Shown: piece after piece, positions 44,844-55,029 of the stretch
Layout of the letters: each line of letters opens with the position of its first letter
How positions within the stretch are numbered: the first letter of the stretch is position 1
Assembly (NCBI RefSeq): GCF_003319185.1
Contig: NZ_QOHJ01000001.1
Location: forward strand, 744,001-808,000
Direction: 5' to 3'
Length of the DNA stretch: 64,000 nt
From: Blastococcus sp. TF02A-30
Lineage (GTDB): Bacteria; Actinomycetota; Actinomycetes; Mycobacteriales; Geodermatophilaceae
Made by a program: the position numbers and the translations under genes
Notes under the pieces: model-generated
Seen by the model: only the letters and a program-made list of their open reading frames with translations
Database searches by the model: none
Told to the model about the DNA's origin: nothing

Positions 44844-45283
44844 GTGCGCACGTACACCCCTAAGCCCGGTCAGGTCGACCGGGCCTGGCTCGTCATCGAC
44901 GCCACCGATGTGGTGCTCGGTCGACTGGCCAGCCAGACCGCGCAGCTCCTGCGCGGCAAGCACAAGCCCCAGTACGCCCCGCACGTGGACGTCGGCGACT
45001 TCGTCGTCATCGTCAACGCCGGCAAGGTCGCCCTCACCGGCTCCAAGCGGGACACGAAGATGGCCTACCGCCACTCGGGTCACCCGGGCGGCCTCAAGAC
45101 CATCCCCGTGGGCGACCAGCTGCGCACGCACCCCGACCGCGTCATCGAGCGCGCCGTCAAGGGCATGCTGCCGCACAACAGCCTCGGGCGTCAGATGCTC
45201 AAGAAGCTGAAGGTGTACGCCGGGCCCGAGCACCCGCACGCCGCCCAGCAGCCCCAGACCTTCGAGATCAAGCAGGTGGCCCA

Positions 45284-45287
<4 letters not shown>
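44844..45287 (+). CDS. rplM: 50S ribosomal protein L13
   Basis: A 147-residue early-assembly protein of the large subunit. GTG 44844 gives the conserved N terminus [20 protein letters not shown]; the upstream open frame to 44706 is not conserved. The motifs [18 protein letters not shown] and [14 protein letters not shown] are present. It overlaps rpsI by 4 bp (GTGA), the usual rplM-rpsI pair. Confidence 0.98.
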
Positions 45288-45703
<416 letters not shown>

Positions 45704-45714
45704 CCGGCACGTCC

Positions 45715-47058
45715 GTGGGTCGCCTCTTCGGGACCGACGGCGTCCGGGGTCGGGCCAACTCCGACCTCACGCCGGAGCTGGCCCTGGCGGTGGCGCGTGC
45801 CGCCGCCTCCGTGCTCGCCGACCGCGACGGGACCTCGCGTCCCGTCGCGGTCGTCGGCCGTGACCCCCGCGCCAGCGGGGAGATGCTCGAGGCCGCCGTC
45901 GTGGCGGGCCTCACCAGCGCGGGCGCCGAGGTGCTCCGCGCGGGCGTGGTGCCGACCCCGGCGCTCGCCCACCTCACCGGGAGCACCGGCGCCGACCTCG
46001 GCGTGATGATCTCGGCCAGCCACAACCCGATGCCCGACAACGGCATCAAGCTGTTCAGCCGGGGCGGGCACAAGCTGCCCGATGCCGCGGAGGCCGCGAT
46101 CGAGCAGGCCATCGCCGCGGGGGGCTCGAGCGACCACCGCCCGACCGGTGCCGGCATCGGCCGCGTGCGCGACCTCCCGCAGGCGGCCGACGAGTACGTC
46201 GCCCACCTGCTCGGCACGGTCGACCAGCCGCTCACCGGGCTGACCCTCGTGGTCGACGGGGCGCACGGCGCCGCGGCCGGCCTCGCGCCCGACGTCTACC
46301 GCCGCGCCGGCGCGACCGTGCACGCCGTCGGCTGCGACCCCGACGGCTGGAACATCAACGACGGCATCGGCTCCACCCACCTCGGCCCGCTCACCGAGGC
46401 CGTGCGCGAGCACGGTGCCGACCTCGGCATCGCGCACGACGGCGACGCCGACCGCTGCCTGGCCGTCACGGCCGACGGCGAGCTGGTCGACGGCGACGCC
46501 ATCCTGGCGATCTGCGCCCTGGCCATGCACGAGCGCGGCGCGCTCAAGGAGGACACCGTCGTCGCGACGGTGATGAGCAACCTCGGCTTCCACCACACCA
46601 TGCGCGACGCCGGCATCGCGGTGCAGACCACCGCCGTCGGCGACCGGTACGTGCTCGAGGCGCTGCGCGCCCGCGGCCTGAGCCTGGGTGGCGAGCAGAG
46701 CGGTCACCTGGTCTTCCTGGACCACGCCACCACCGGCGACGGGATGCTCACCGGCCTGGCGCTGCTGTCCCGCATGGCGGGCACCGGCGCCTCGCTGGCC
46801 GAGCTGGCCTCCGTGGTGCAGCGGCTGCCCCAGGTGCTGGTCAACGTCCCCGTGCGCGACCGGCTCGCCGTCTCCGAGAGCGACGCGGTGGCCGAGGCGG
46901 TCAACGCGGTGGAGGCGGAGCTCGGCGACGCCGGCCGCGTGCTGCTGCGCCCCTCGGGTACCGAGCAGCTGGTCCGCGTGATGGTCGAGGCCCCCACCCA
47001 GGAGCAGGCCGACGAGGTCGCCCGGCGCCTCGCCGAAGTCGTCGCGTCGGTCGAGTAG
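45715..47058 (+). CDS. glmM: Phosphoglucosamine mutase
   Basis: A 447-residue enzyme converting glucosamine-6-phosphate to glucosamine-1-phosphate for UDP-GlcNAc and peptidoglycan synthesis. The phosphoserine is Ser102 in [13 protein letters not shown]; the Mg-binding DGDADRC loop and the C-terminal [16 protein letters not shown] phosphate site are intact. GTG 45715 gives the exact family N terminus [12 protein letters not shown]. It is co-directional with rpsI, and glmS follows. Confidence 0.97.
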   Translation: MGRLFGTDGVRGRANSDLTPELALAVARAAASVLADRDGTSRPVAVVGRDPRASGEMLEAAVVAGLTSAGAEVLRAGVVPTPALAHLTGSTGADLGVMISASHNPMPDNGIKLFSRGGHKLPDAAEAAIEQAIAAGGSSDHRPTGAGIGRVRDLPQAADEYVAHLLGTVDQPLTGLTLVVDGAHGAAAGLAPDVYRRAGATVHAVGCDPDGWNINDGIGSTHLGPLTEAVREHGADLGIAHDGDADRCLAVTADGELVDGDAILAICALAMHERGALKEDTVVATVMSNLGFHHTMRDAGIAVQTTAVGDRYVLEALRARGLSLGGEQSGHLVFLDHATTGDGMLTGLALLSRMAGTGASLAELASVVQRLPQVLVNVPVRDRLAVSESDAVAEAVNAVEAELGDAGRVLLRPSGTEQLVRVMVEAPTQEQADEVARRLAEVVASVE

Positions 47059-47151
47059 GACCCCGCCGGGGCGGTTGTGACGGCTGTGGTCCCCGGGTCC
47101 CCGTGGGGGGAGGGCGCGGCCCGTTCGGACGGATCGGTCCGCCACCGCCGG

Positions 47152-47157
47152 TACTCT
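47152..47157 (+). promoter_or_regulatory. -10 box, leaderless glmS
   Basis: TACTCT ends 7 bases before ATG 47165, so the start point is predicted at the A of the ATG. There is no Shine-Dalgarno sequence. No convincing -35 is seen. Confidence 0.5.
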
Positions 47158-47164
47158 GGTCCAA

Positions 47165-49027
47165 ATGTGCGGCATCGTTGGATACGTCGGACCCCAGGAC
47201 GCCACGGACGTGGTCCTGGAGGGGCTCCGGCGGCTGGAGTACCGGGGCTACGACTCGGCGGGCATCGCCGTCGTCGCGGACGGTGAGCTGAGCTCGGCGA
47301 AGAAGGCCGGCAAGCTCGCCAACCTGGAGAAGGTGCTCGCCGAGCGTCCGCTGCCGGCGGCGACCGTCGGCATCGGGCACACCCGGTGGGCCACCCACGG
47401 CGGCCCGACCGACCGCAACGCCCACCCGCACCTGTCCGCCGACGGCACCGTCGCGGTCATCCACAACGGGATCATCGAGAACTTCGCCGTGCTGCGCGGC
47501 GAGCTCGAGGACGCCGGCATCGAGTTCGAGTCCGAGACCGACACCGAGGTCGCCGCTCACCTGCTGGCCCGCGCCTACGCGGCGACCCCCGAGGGCGAGG
47601 GCCGGCTGGCCGAGGCCATGCGCGCGGTCTGCCGCCGGCTCGAGGGTGCGTTCACCCTCGTCGCGTCCTCGGTGCACGAGCCCGACACCCTCGTGGCCGC
47701 CCGCCGCAGCAGCCCGCTGGTCGTCGGTGTCGGCGACGGGGAGTACTTCCTGGGATCCGACGTCGCCGCCTTCATCGGGCACACCCGCGAGGCGCGCGAG
47801 CTCGGCCAGGACCAGGTCGTCGAGATCGACCGCTCCCGCGGCCTGACCGTCACCGACTTCTCCGGCGCGATCGCCGAGCCCAAGGCCTACACCGTCGACT
47901 GGGACGCCGCGGCCGCCGAGAAGGGCGGCTACGACTGGTTCATGCTCAAGGAGATCGCCGAGCAGCCCCAGGCCGTCGCCGACACCCTGCTCGGCCGGCT
48001 CGGTGAGAACGGCGAGCTGGTCCTGGACGAGGTGCGCCTGTCCGACCAGGAGCTGCGCGACATCGACAAGATCTTCGTCGTCTCCTGCGGCACCTCGTAC
48101 CACGCCGGGCTGATCGCGAAGTACGCCATCGAGCACTGGACCCGCATCCCGGTCGAGGTGGAGGTCGCCAGCGAGTTCCGCTACCGCGACCCGGTGCTGG
48201 ACCGCTCGACGCTGGTCATCGTCATCAGCCAGTCCGGCGAGACGATGGACACCCTCATGGCGCTGCGGCACGCCAAGGAGCAGAAGGCCCGCGTGCTGGC
48301 CATCTGCAACGCCAACGGGTCGACCATCCCGCGCGAGTCCGACGCCGTCCTCTACACCCACGCCGGACCGGAGATCGCGGTCGCGTCGACCAAGGCGTTC
48401 CTCGCCCAGATCGTGGCCTGCTACCTCGTCGGCCTGTTCCTCGCGCAGGTGCGCGGGATCAAGTACGAGGACGAGGTCGCCGCCATCGTCGACGACCTCC
48501 GCCGCCTGCCCGAGGCCGTCGCCCAGGTGCTGACCAGCATGGAGGACGTCCGGGCGCTCGGCCGGTCGCTGGCCGACGCGGGCACCATCCTCTTCCTCGG
48601 CCGGCACGTCGGGTTCCCGGTCGCCCTGGAGGGCGCGCTCAAGCTCAAGGAGCTCGCCTACATCCACGCCGAGGGCTTCGCCGCCGGTGAGCTCAAGCAC
48701 GGGCCGATCGCGGTCATCGACCAGGGCACGCCGGTCATCGTCATCGTCCCGTCGCCGCGCAGCCGCGAGTCGGTGCACGGCAAGGTCGTCTCCAACATCC
48801 AGGAGGTGCGCGCCCGCGGCGCCCGCACCATCGTGATCGCGGAGGAGGGGGACGACGACGTCGTGCCCTTCGCCGACCACCTGATCCGGGTGCCGCGGAC
48901 GCCGACGCTCATGGCTCCGGTGGTGACCACCGTGCCGCTGCAGGTGCTGGCCTGCGAGATCGCCGACACCCGCGGCTTCGACGTCGACCAGCCGAGGAAC
49001 CTGGCCAAGTCCGTCACCGTGGAGTGA
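47165..49027 (+). CDS. glmS: Glutamine-fructose-6-phosphate aminotransferase
   Basis: A 620-residue enzyme making glucosamine-6-phosphate from fructose-6-phosphate and glutamine, the entry to amino-sugar and wall synthesis. The N-terminal nucleophile is Cys2 (MCGIVGYVG), followed by the glutaminase domain, two SIS domains (SCGTSYHAGLIAKYAIE; LGRHVGFPVALEGALKLKE) and the C-terminal DQPRNLAKSVTVE. The gap from glmM is 106 bp. No glmS ribozyme was seen, and a leaderless start would leave no room for one. Confidence 0.97.
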   Translation: MCGIVGYVGPQDATDVVLEGLRRLEYRGYDSAGIAVVADGELSSAKKAGKLANLEKVLAERPLPAATVGIGHTRWATHGGPTDRNAHPHLSADGTVAVIHNGIIENFAVLRGELEDAGIEFESETDTEVAAHLLARAYAATPEGEGRLAEAMRAVCRRLEGAFTLVASSVHEPDTLVAARRSSPLVVGVGDGEYFLGSDVAAFIGHTREARELGQDQVVEIDRSRGLTVTDFSGAIAEPKAYTVDWDAAAAEKGGYDWFMLKEIAEQPQAVADTLLGRLGENGELVLDEVRLSDQELRDIDKIFVVSCGTSYHAGLIAKYAIEHWTRIPVEVEVASEFRYRDPVLDRSTLVIVISQSGETMDTLMALRHAKEQKARVLAICNANGSTIPRESDAVLYTHAGPEIAVASTKAFLAQIVACYLVGLFLAQVRGIKYEDEVAAIVDDLRRLPEAVAQVLTSMEDVRALGRSLADAGTILFLGRHVGFPVALEGALKLKELAYIHAEGFAAGELKHGPIAVIDQGTPVIVIVPSPRSRESVHGKVVSNIQEVRARGARTIVIAEEGDDDVVPFADHLIRVPRTPTLMAPVVTTVPLQVLACEIADTRGFDVDQPRNLAKSVTVE

Positions 49028-49029
49028 GT

Positions 49030-49093
49030 CCCGTGGTGATCAGGAGACCTGATCACCACGGGTCCTGGCTCAGCACCGATGGTGAGCCAGGAC
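49030..49093. other. Two palindromes between glmS and acpS
   Basis: The first is a perfect 15-bp inverted repeat with a 3-nt loop (49030-49044 with 49048-49062) and a GTGATCAGG core; the second pairs GTCCTGGCTCA at 49062-49072 with TGAGCCAGGAC at 49083-49093. They may act as a terminator of glmS, or as an operator. The first palindrome is AT-richer than its surroundings. Confidence 0.55.
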
Positions 49094-49120
49094 CCCGAGC
49101 GGTGAGCCAGGACGCCGGGC
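49081..49120 (+). repeat. 20-bp tandem repeat upstream of acpS
   Basis: Two adjacent 20-bp units beginning GGTGAGCCAGGAC differ at two positions. The first unit overlaps the right arm of the second palindrome. The array ends 18 bp before acpS. Confidence 0.65.
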
Positions 49121-49138
49121 GCCAGGCAGACTGACCGC

Positions 49139-49525
49139 GTGATCATCGGGGTCGGGATCGACGTCGTGCCGGTCGAGCGGTTCGCGGAGACGCTGGCGCG
49201 CACGCCTGCCCTGCGCGACCGGCTGTTCACCGCGGCCGAGCAGCGCACGCAGTCGGGGAACCCGCGCACCGCGGAGTCCCTGGCCGCGCGGTTCGCCGCC
49301 AAGGAGGCGCTGGCCAAGGCGCTGGGCGCACCCGGCGACCTGCGCTGGCACGACGCCGAGGTGACCGTCGGCGAGCACGGCCGCCCGCACCTCGAGGTGC
49401 GCGGCACGGTCGCGGGTCGCGCCGCGCAGCTCGGCGTCTCCTCGTGGCACGTGTCGCTCAGCCACGACGGCGGCATCGCCTCGGCGGTGGTCGTCGCCGA
49501 GGGCGTCGCCCGGGTCGAGCCGTGA
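49139..49525 (+). CDS. acpS: Holo-[acyl-carrier-protein] synthase
   Basis: A 128-residue enzyme that transfers phosphopantetheine from CoA to acyl carrier protein. The Mg-binding Asp is in [12 protein letters not shown], and [12 protein letters not shown] is the second signature. The start is GTG 49139. CAGACT lies 6 nt upstream, so a leaderless message is possible. The stop overlaps nnrD by 4 bp. Confidence 0.95.
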   Translation: MIIGVGIDVVPVERFAETLARTPALRDRLFTAAEQRTQSGNPRTAESLAARFAAKEALAKALGAPGDLRWHDAEVTVGEHGRPHLEVRGTVAGRAAQLGVSSWHVSLSHDGGIASAVVVAEGVARVEP

Positions 49526-50988
49526 TCGGCCTGTTCACCCCCGACGAGGTTCGGGCGGCGGAGGCCCCGCTGCTCGCCGAGGGCCGGCCGCTCATGCAGC
49601 AGGCCGCCACCGGGCTGGCCACGGTCTGCGGCCGGCTGCTGGGCCCCGTCTACGGCCGCGCAGTGGTGCTGCTCGTGGGCAGCGGCAACAACGGCGGCGA
49701 CGCGCTCTTCGCCGGAGCCGCCCTGGCCGCCCGCGGCGCGCGGGCCACCGCCGTCCTGCTGGTCCCCGACCGGGCGCACGAGGGAGGGCTCGCGGCGCTG
49801 CGGCGGGCGGGCGGGCGCGCGGTGCCCGCCACCGACCCGGGCGCCGGGCGGCTGGCCGGCCGGGCCGACCTCGTGCTCGACGGGATGCTCGGCATCGGTG
49901 GGCAGGGCGGCCTGCGGCCCGACGCTGCGGCGCTGGCGGCCGCGGCAGCCGAGGGGACGGCCGTCACGGTGGCGGTCGACGTCCCCAGCGGGATCGACGC
50001 GGGCACCGGCGCCGTCGACGGGACGGCGTTCCCCGCCATGCACACGGTCACCTTCGGCGCGGTCAAGCGCGGCCTGGTCGTGGGCGAGGGTCGCGGCCAC
50101 GCCGGCGAGGTGCACCTGGTGGACATCGGGCTCGGCCCGCACCTGCCCCCGGCCACTGCCTGGCAGCTCACCGACGCCGACGTCGCGGACGTGCTCGAAC
50201 CGCCGACGGCCGGGGACGACAAGTACTCGCAGGGCGTGGTGGGTGTGGTCGCGGGCTCGGCCACGTACCCGGGCGCGGGAGTGCTGTGCACGGGCGCGGC
50301 GCTGCGCACCCGCCCGGGGCTCGTGCGCTACGCGGGGACCGCGGCCGCGGGGGTGCGCGCCGCGTGGCCCGAGGCGATCGTCAGCGAGGGCCGGCCGTCC
50401 GATGCCGGCCGCGTGCAGGCGTGGGTGGTCGGCCCGGGCATGGGCACCGACGACGACGCCCGCGGCGTGCTCGCCGAGGTGCTGGCCACCGACCTGCCGG
50501 TGCTCGTGGACGCCGACGGGCTGACCCTCCTGGCGCGGGAGCCGGAGCTGGTGCGCCGGCGGAACGCACCGACGGTGCTGACGCCGCACGACCGTGAGTT
50601 CGCCCGCTTCGGCAGCGACGTCGGGGACGACCGGATCGGTGCGGCCCGCCGGCTGGCCGCGGACCTCGGCGCCGTCGTCCTGCTCAAGGGCGACGCGACG
50701 GTGGTCGCCGACCCCGACGGCACAGCCTTCGTCAACGGCACCGGCACCGCCTGGCTGGCCACGGCCGGCACCGGGGACGTGCTCAGCGGCATCGCCGGCG
50801 CCCTGCTGGCCACCGGCCGGCCCCCTGCCGTCGCGGCCGCGGCCGCCGCCCACCTCCACGGCCGGACGGGGCAGCTCGCGGCACGGCGCGGTCCGCTGAT
50901 CGCGGGCGACCTCGTCCGCCACCTCCCCGAGGCGGTCGGGCGCGTGCACGGGTTCCCGTCGCCGCGCCTGGGAGACTCGGGAGCGTGA
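49522..50988 (+). CDS. nnrD: Bifunctional NAD(P)H-hydrate repair enzyme
   Basis: A 488-residue fusion. The N-terminal epimerase domain (YjeF_N, about 1-210; [22 protein letters not shown]) interconverts NAD(P)HX epimers, and the C-terminal ADP-dependent dehydratase (about 225-480; [11 protein letters not shown] and [17 protein letters not shown]) restores NAD(P)H. GTG 49522 overlaps the acpS stop; an upstream frame lies inside acpS. Both domains appear complete. The E. coli enzyme (YjeF/NnrD) has the same fusion. It overlaps alr by 4 bp. Confidence 0.95.
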   Translation: MIGLFTPDEVRAAEAPLLAEGRPLMQQAATGLATVCGRLLGPVYGRAVVLLVGSGNNGGDALFAGAALAARGARATAVLLVPDRAHEGGLAALRRAGGRAVPATDPGAGRLAGRADLVLDGMLGIGGQGGLRPDAAALAAAAAEGTAVTVAVDVPSGIDAGTGAVDGTAFPAMHTVTFGAVKRGLVVGEGRGHAGEVHLVDIGLGPHLPPATAWQLTDADVADVLEPPTAGDDKYSQGVVGVVAGSATYPGAGVLCTGAALRTRPGLVRYAGTAAAGVRAAWPEAIVSEGRPSDAGRVQAWVVGPGMGTDDDARGVLAEVLATDLPVLVDADGLTLLAREPELVRRRNAPTVLTPHDREFARFGSDVGDDRIGAARRLAADLGAVVLLKGDATVVADPDGTAFVNGTGTAWLATAGTGDVLSGIAGALLATGRPPAVAAAAAAHLHGRTGQLAARRGPLIAGDLVRHLPEAVGRVHGFPSPRLGDSGA

Positions 50989-52127
50989 CGAACGCGAAGC
51001 CGAACCGGGCCGAGGTGGTCGTCGACCTCGATGCCATCGCCGCCAACACCGCGGTGCTGCGCGAGCGGGTCGGCCGGCCGCTCATGGCCGTGGTGAAGGC
51101 CGACGGGTACGGCCACGGGCTGCTGCCGGCCGCCCGCGCGGTGCTCGCCGGCGGGGCGGACGCGCTGGGCGTCGCCGTCGTCGAGGAGGCGCTGGCGCTG
51201 CGCGCCGCAGGCGTGACCGCGCCGGTGCTGGCCTGGCTCAACGGCCCGGGGGCGGACTTCGCGGCAGCCCTCGAGGCCGACGTGGAGGTCTCGGTCAACG
51301 CCGGGTGGGGGCTGGACGAGGTCGTCGCGGCCGCCCGGGCCACCGGGCGCACCGCCGGCCTGCACCTGGCCGTCGACACCGGGCTGTCCCGCGAGGGCGC
51401 GACCCCCGACGAGTGGCCCGCGCTGGTGCAGGCGGCGGCGCGGGCGCAGGCCGACGGCGACGTCGTGGTGACCGGGCTGTGGAGCCACATGGCCTACGCG
51501 GACGCGCCGACCCACCCGACGATCGCCGCGCAGGTGCGGGTGTTCGAGGAGGCGGTGGCGGTGGCCCGCGCGGCCGGCCTGACCGACGCCCGGCGGCACC
51601 TGGCCAACTCGGCGGCCACCATCGCGCTGCCGGGCACGTGGTTCGACATGGTCCGGCCCGGCGTCGCCCTCTACGGCCTGGACCCCATGGGCGGGGACCC
51701 CGCCGTCCACGGGCTGCGGCCCGCGATGACCGTGCGGGCGCAGGTGGCGCACACCAAGCGGGTGCCGGCCGGCGCCGGTGTCTCCTACGGGCACACCTAC
51801 GCGACGGAGCGGGAGACCACGCTGGCGCTGGTGCCGGTCGGCTACGCCGACGGCATCCCGCGGGCGGTGGGCAACCGGGCGCCGGTCCTCGCGGCCGGCG
51901 CGCAGCGCACCGTCGCCGGCCGGGTCTGCATGGACCAGTTCGTGCTCGACCTGGGGGACGACGCGGTCGCGCCCGGCGACGAGGTCGTGCTCTGGGGCCC
52001 GGGCGACGACGGCGAGCCGACGGCGCAGCAGTGGGCCGACGCGGCCGGCACCATCCACTACGAGCTGGTCACCCGCATCGGCGGCCGCTTCACCCGCCGC
52101 TACGTGGGCTCGGCGGGCGCGGTCTGA
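50985..52127 (+). CDS. alr: Alanine racemase
   Basis: A 380-residue PLP enzyme supplying D-alanine for peptidoglycan. The PLP-binding Lys38 is in VVKADGYGHG, and the second catalytic base lies in SYGHTYATERET (Tyr). RVCMDQFVLDL is a family motif. GTG 50985 overlaps the nnrD stop. A hydrolase gene begins at an ATG that shares a base with the stop (TGATG). Confidence 0.96.
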   Translation: MTNAKPNRAEVVVDLDAIAANTAVLRERVGRPLMAVVKADGYGHGLLPAARAVLAGGADALGVAVVEEALALRAAGVTAPVLAWLNGPGADFAAALEADVEVSVNAGWGLDEVVAAARATGRTAGLHLAVDTGLSREGATPDEWPALVQAAARAQADGDVVVTGLWSHMAYADAPTHPTIAAQVRVFEEAVAVARAAGLTDARRHLANSAATIALPGTWFDMVRPGVALYGLDPMGGDPAVHGLRPAMTVRAQVAHTKRVPAGAGVSYGHTYATERETTLALVPVGYADGIPRAVGNRAPVLAAGAQRTVAGRVCMDQFVLDLGDDAVAPGDEVVLWGPGDDGEPTAQQWADAAGTIHYELVTRIGGRFTRRYVGSAGAV

Positions 52128-53296
52128 TGGCGCGGTCGGAGAAGCCGGCCCACTCCCGCGGGCACACCGCCGGGGTCGTCGGCGCGGTCCTGGGCCTGGC
52201 CGCGGCCGGGACGGCCGCCGGTGTCGCGCTCACCCGGATCGCCGCCCGGCGGGTGGCGGCCGGCGGGCCGCGGCCGGCGGACCTGGCCGGCGTCCCCGAG
52301 GCCCGGCTGCGCGCCACCGATCCGCTCGGCGGTGCGGCGCGGGCGGCCGACCGCAGCGCCCTGGTGCAGGCCGACGACGGCGTGCTGCTCTCGGTCGAGG
52401 AGATCGGCCCGCGGGACGCGCCGCTGACGGTCGTCTTCGTGCACGGCTACACGCTCTCCATGGCGTCGTGGGCCTTCCAGCGGCGCACCCTCGGCGCGGA
52501 GCTGGCCACGGCGAACGGGCACCGGCCCAGAGCGCGGCTGGTGTTCTACGACCAGCGCGGGCACGGCGCCTCGACCCGCGGCCCGCACGAGCACTCGACG
52601 ATCGAGCAGCTGGCCCGCGACCTGTCCGCCGTCCTGGAGGCGCGGGTGCCGCGCGGGCCGGTCGTCCTCGTCGGCCACTCGATGGGCGGCATGACCATCA
52701 TGGGCCTGGCCGCCCTGCACCCGGAGCTCTTCGGCTCCAGGGTGGTGGGCGCTGCGCTGCTGTCCACGTCGAGCGGCAACCTCGCCGACCTCGACTTCGG
52801 GCTCCCGGAGTTCCTCACCCGGGTCCGCGCGACCCTGCTGCCGGTCGCCGCCTGGACCATGCGCCGCCGTCCCGCGTTCGCCGAGCGCACCCGGCGGCTG
52901 GCGGCCGACATCGTGTCGGCCGCGACCCGGGCGCTGTCCTTCGCCTCCTCCGACGTCGACCCGGCCCTGGTGCACTACGTCGACGCGATGATCGCCGGGA
53001 CCCCGGTCGACGTGATCGCGGAGTTCTACCCGGCGCTGGCCGGCCTGGACGAGACCGGGTCGCTGGCGCCGCTGCGCCGCATCCCGACGCTGGTGCTCAC
53101 CGGCGACGCCGACCGGATGATCCCCAAGGAGCACAGCGAGCTGATCGCGGATCGGCTGAGGGACCCGGAGGTCGTCGTCGTCCCGGACGCCGGGCACATG
53201 GTGCTGCTCGAACGGCCGGACGCGGTGAACGCGGCGCTCACCGGGCTGATCCGGCGCGTCGCGGCCGAGGCGCAGGCCGGCTCGCTCCGCGGCTGA
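52127..53296 (+). CDS. Alpha/beta-fold hydrolase
   Basis: A 389-residue protein with an N-terminal hydrophobic segment (about residues 14-35, GVVGAVLGLAAAGTAAGVAL), possibly a membrane anchor. The hydrolase domain has the oxyanion loop HGYTLSMASW, YDQRGHGAS, the nucleophile elbow GHSMGG (Ser near residue 185), an Asp in LTGDADRMIP and the catalytic His in PDAGHMVLLERP. The substrate is unknown; epoxide hydrolase, lipase or thioesterase are possible. In mycobacteria an alpha/beta hydrolase likewise follows alr, so the linkage is conserved. ATG 52127 shares one base with the alr stop. Confidence 0.9.
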   Translation: MARSEKPAHSRGHTAGVVGAVLGLAAAGTAAGVALTRIAARRVAAGGPRPADLAGVPEARLRATDPLGGAARAADRSALVQADDGVLLSVEEIGPRDAPLTVVFVHGYTLSMASWAFQRRTLGAELATANGHRPRARLVFYDQRGHGASTRGPHEHSTIEQLARDLSAVLEARVPRGPVVLVGHSMGGMTIMGLAALHPELFGSRVVGAALLSTSSGNLADLDFGLPEFLTRVRATLLPVAAWTMRRRPAFAERTRRLAADIVSAATRALSFASSDVDPALVHYVDAMIAGTPVDVIAEFYPALAGLDETGSLAPLRRIPTLVLTGDADRMIPKEHSELIADRLRDPEVVVVPDAGHMVLLERPDAVNAALTGLIRRVAAEAQAGSLRG

Positions 53297-53325
53297 CCGG
53301 CCCGCGGCCGGCCGGGGGCCGCCCG

Positions 53326-53331
53326 TAGGGT
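53326..53331 (+). promoter_or_regulatory. -10 box, leaderless uracil-DNA glycosylase gene
   Basis: TAGGGT is followed by six bases and GTG 53338, with no Shine-Dalgarno. This implies an internal promoter between the hydrolase and the tsaE cluster, with a leaderless transcript. Confidence 0.45.
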
Positions 53332-53337
53332 GCTGGC

Positions 53338-53976
53338 GTGGCCGCCCCCCGTCCGCCCCGCCTCGACGCGGCCGCCGACGAGGTCGCCCGGACCGCCGCG
53401 GCGGCCGGGGACTGGGCCGCGCTGGCCGCGGCGGCGCGCCCGTGCGTGGCCTGCCCCGAGCTGGCCGCCGCCCGGCAGCACGTCGTCGTCGGGGACGTCC
53501 CCGCGGCCGGTCGCCCCCGGTTCGTCCTGGTCGGCGAGGCGCCGGGCGCCACCGAGGACGAGACCGGCCGGCCCTTCGTCGGGAGGTCCGGGGCGCTGCT
53601 CGACGAGCTGCTCGCCGAGGCCGGGCTGGACCGCGGCCAGGCCGCCGTCCTCAACATCGTGAAGTGCCGGCCACCGGGCAACCGGACGCCGAAGGCACCG
53701 GAGGTGCAGCGCTGCAGCGGCTGGCTCCGGCGGCAGCTGGAGCTGCTCGACGCCCGCGTGGTCGTGGCGCTCGGGCTGTCGTCGGCCACGTGGTTCCTCG
53801 GCCCGCGCACGGTGCTCGGGGCGGTGCGCGGCCGACCGCACGAGGTCGACGGACGCGCGGTCTGGGCCACCTACCACCCGTCGGCGGCGATCCGGTTCGG
53901 GCCGAAGGGCGCCCCCCGGGCCGGTCTGCTGGCCGATCTCACCGCCGTCGCCGAGAGCCTGCGAGGAGCCGCGTGA
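53338..53976 (+). CDS. Uracil-DNA glycosylase, family 4 (Fe-S)
   Basis: A 212-residue DNA-repair glycosylase. Four Cys for the 4Fe-4S cluster are visible (Cys36, Cys39, Cys110, Cys126), plus motif A GEAPG (66-70) and the HPSAAIR motif near the end. It excises uracil from DNA, important for a high-GC genome that suffers cytosine deamination. Its start is GTG 53338. It overlaps tsaE by 4 bp, so a shared transcript is likely. Confidence 0.9.
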   Translation: MAAPRPPRLDAAADEVARTAAAAGDWAALAAAARPCVACPELAAARQHVVVGDVPAAGRPRFVLVGEAPGATEDETGRPFVGRSGALLDELLAEAGLDRGQAAVLNIVKCRPPGNRTPKAPEVQRCSGWLRRQLELLDARVVVALGLSSATWFLGPRTVLGAVRGRPHEVDGRAVWATYHPSAAIRFGPKGAPRAGLLADLTAVAESLRGAA

Positions 53977-54419
53977 ACCGCGAGCACGTGCTGCCCACCG
54001 TCGAGGACACCGAGCTGCTGGGCGAGCAGCTCGCCGCGCTGTTCCGGCCGGGTGACCTGGTCGTGCTGGCCGGTCCGCTGGGCGCGGGGAAGACCGCGCT
54101 CACCCGCGGCATCGGCCGCGCGCTGGGCGTGCGCGAGCCGGTCAGCTCGCCGACGTTCGTCATCGCCCGTGTGCACGGCGGCGGCCGGGTCCCGCTGGTG
54201 CACGTGGACGCCTACCGGCTCGGCGGGATGGCCGACGTCGACGACCTGGACCTCGACGTCACGGTCGCGGACTCGGTGACGGTCGTCGAGTGGGGCCAGG
54301 GCCTGGTCGAGCAGCTGGCCGACGAGCACCTCGAGGTGCGGCTGGAGCGCCGGGACGACGACGTCCGCGTCGTCACCCTCGTCCCGTACGGGCGGAGCTG
54401 GGACGAGCGGCTGGCATGA
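53973..54419 (+). CDS. tsaE: tRNA t6A biosynthesis ATPase TsaE
   Basis: A 148-residue ATPase that works with TsaB and TsaD to make N6-threonylcarbamoyladenosine at tRNA position 37. The P-loop GPLGAGKTALTRG is at about residues 36-48, and SSPTFVIARVH, HVDAYRL and VVEWGQGL are family motifs. GTG 53973 overlaps the udg stop. It overlaps the next gene by 4 bp. Confidence 0.95.
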   Translation: MNREHVLPTVEDTELLGEQLAALFRPGDLVVLAGPLGAGKTALTRGIGRALGVREPVSSPTFVIARVHGGGRVPLVHVDAYRLGGMADVDDLDLDVTVADSVTVVEWGQGLVEQLADEHLEVRLERRDDDVRVVTLVPYGRSWDERLA

Positions 54420-54925
54420 CCCCCGGGGTGACCCTGGTGCAGCTGCCGGCCGCGGCGCTGCAGGCGCTGGCCGCCGGTGACCGGTCGGGCGCGGAGCGGT
54501 CCTCGGGCATCCCGCTGAGCGCCTGGTTGGCCGGCCCGGACTGCCGCTGGGTGTGGTCGCTGCGGGCGCACCAGGTGGCCGGCGATCCGCCGAGCGCCGC
54601 GTGGGTCACCGCCGTCGTCCGGGACCTCGCGACGGGCGCGGCCGTGGGCCGGGCGGGCTTCCACGGTCCGCCGGACGACGGCGGCGTGGTGGAGGTCGGC
54701 TACGCGATCGACCCGGCGCACCGGCGGCGCGGCTACGCGCGCGCGGCGCTGCACGTCCTGCTGGACCGGGCGGCCCGGGACCCGGTGGTCACCGTGGTGC
54801 GTGCCTCGGTGGCGCCCACCAACGCGGCCTCGCTGGCGCTGGTGCGGTCGGAGGGCTTCGTCCTCGTCGGCGAGCATATCGACGAGGACGACGGGCTCGA
54901 GCTGGTCCACGAACGCCCGGCCTGA
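54416..54925 (+). CDS. GNAT family N-acetyltransferase
   Basis: A 169-residue protein with the GNAT fold: VVEVGYAIDPAHRRRGYARAALHVLLDRA includes the acetyl-CoA loop (RRRGYA), and RASVAPTNAASLALVRSEGF is the C-terminal signature. It resembles ribosomal-protein or small-molecule acetyltransferases; the target is unknown. It lies between tsaE and tsaB, where a different acetyltransferase (rimI) usually sits further downstream, so it is an extra one here. ATG 54416 overlaps the tsaE stop. Confidence 0.85.
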   Translation: MTPGVTLVQLPAAALQALAAGDRSGAERSSGIPLSAWLAGPDCRWVWSLRAHQVAGDPPSAAWVTAVVRDLATGAAVGRAGFHGPPDDGGVVEVGYAIDPAHRRRGYARAALHVLLDRAARDPVVTVVRASVAPTNAASLALVRSEGFVLVGEHIDEDDGLELVHERPA

Positions 54926-55029
54926 CCTCTCTGCGCCGGACGCATCACGCCGGCACGGGACCGCCGGGAGGGGACGCCGCACCGGCCGCCGCGGAGCCGC
55001 CGGGCCGGGGCGCACTACCCTGGGCGGTC

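Noticed and set aside
49028..49138. Insertion-sequence remnant or attachment site
   Set aside because: No transposase fragment is present; the repeats are better read as regulatory palindromes or a REP-like unit.
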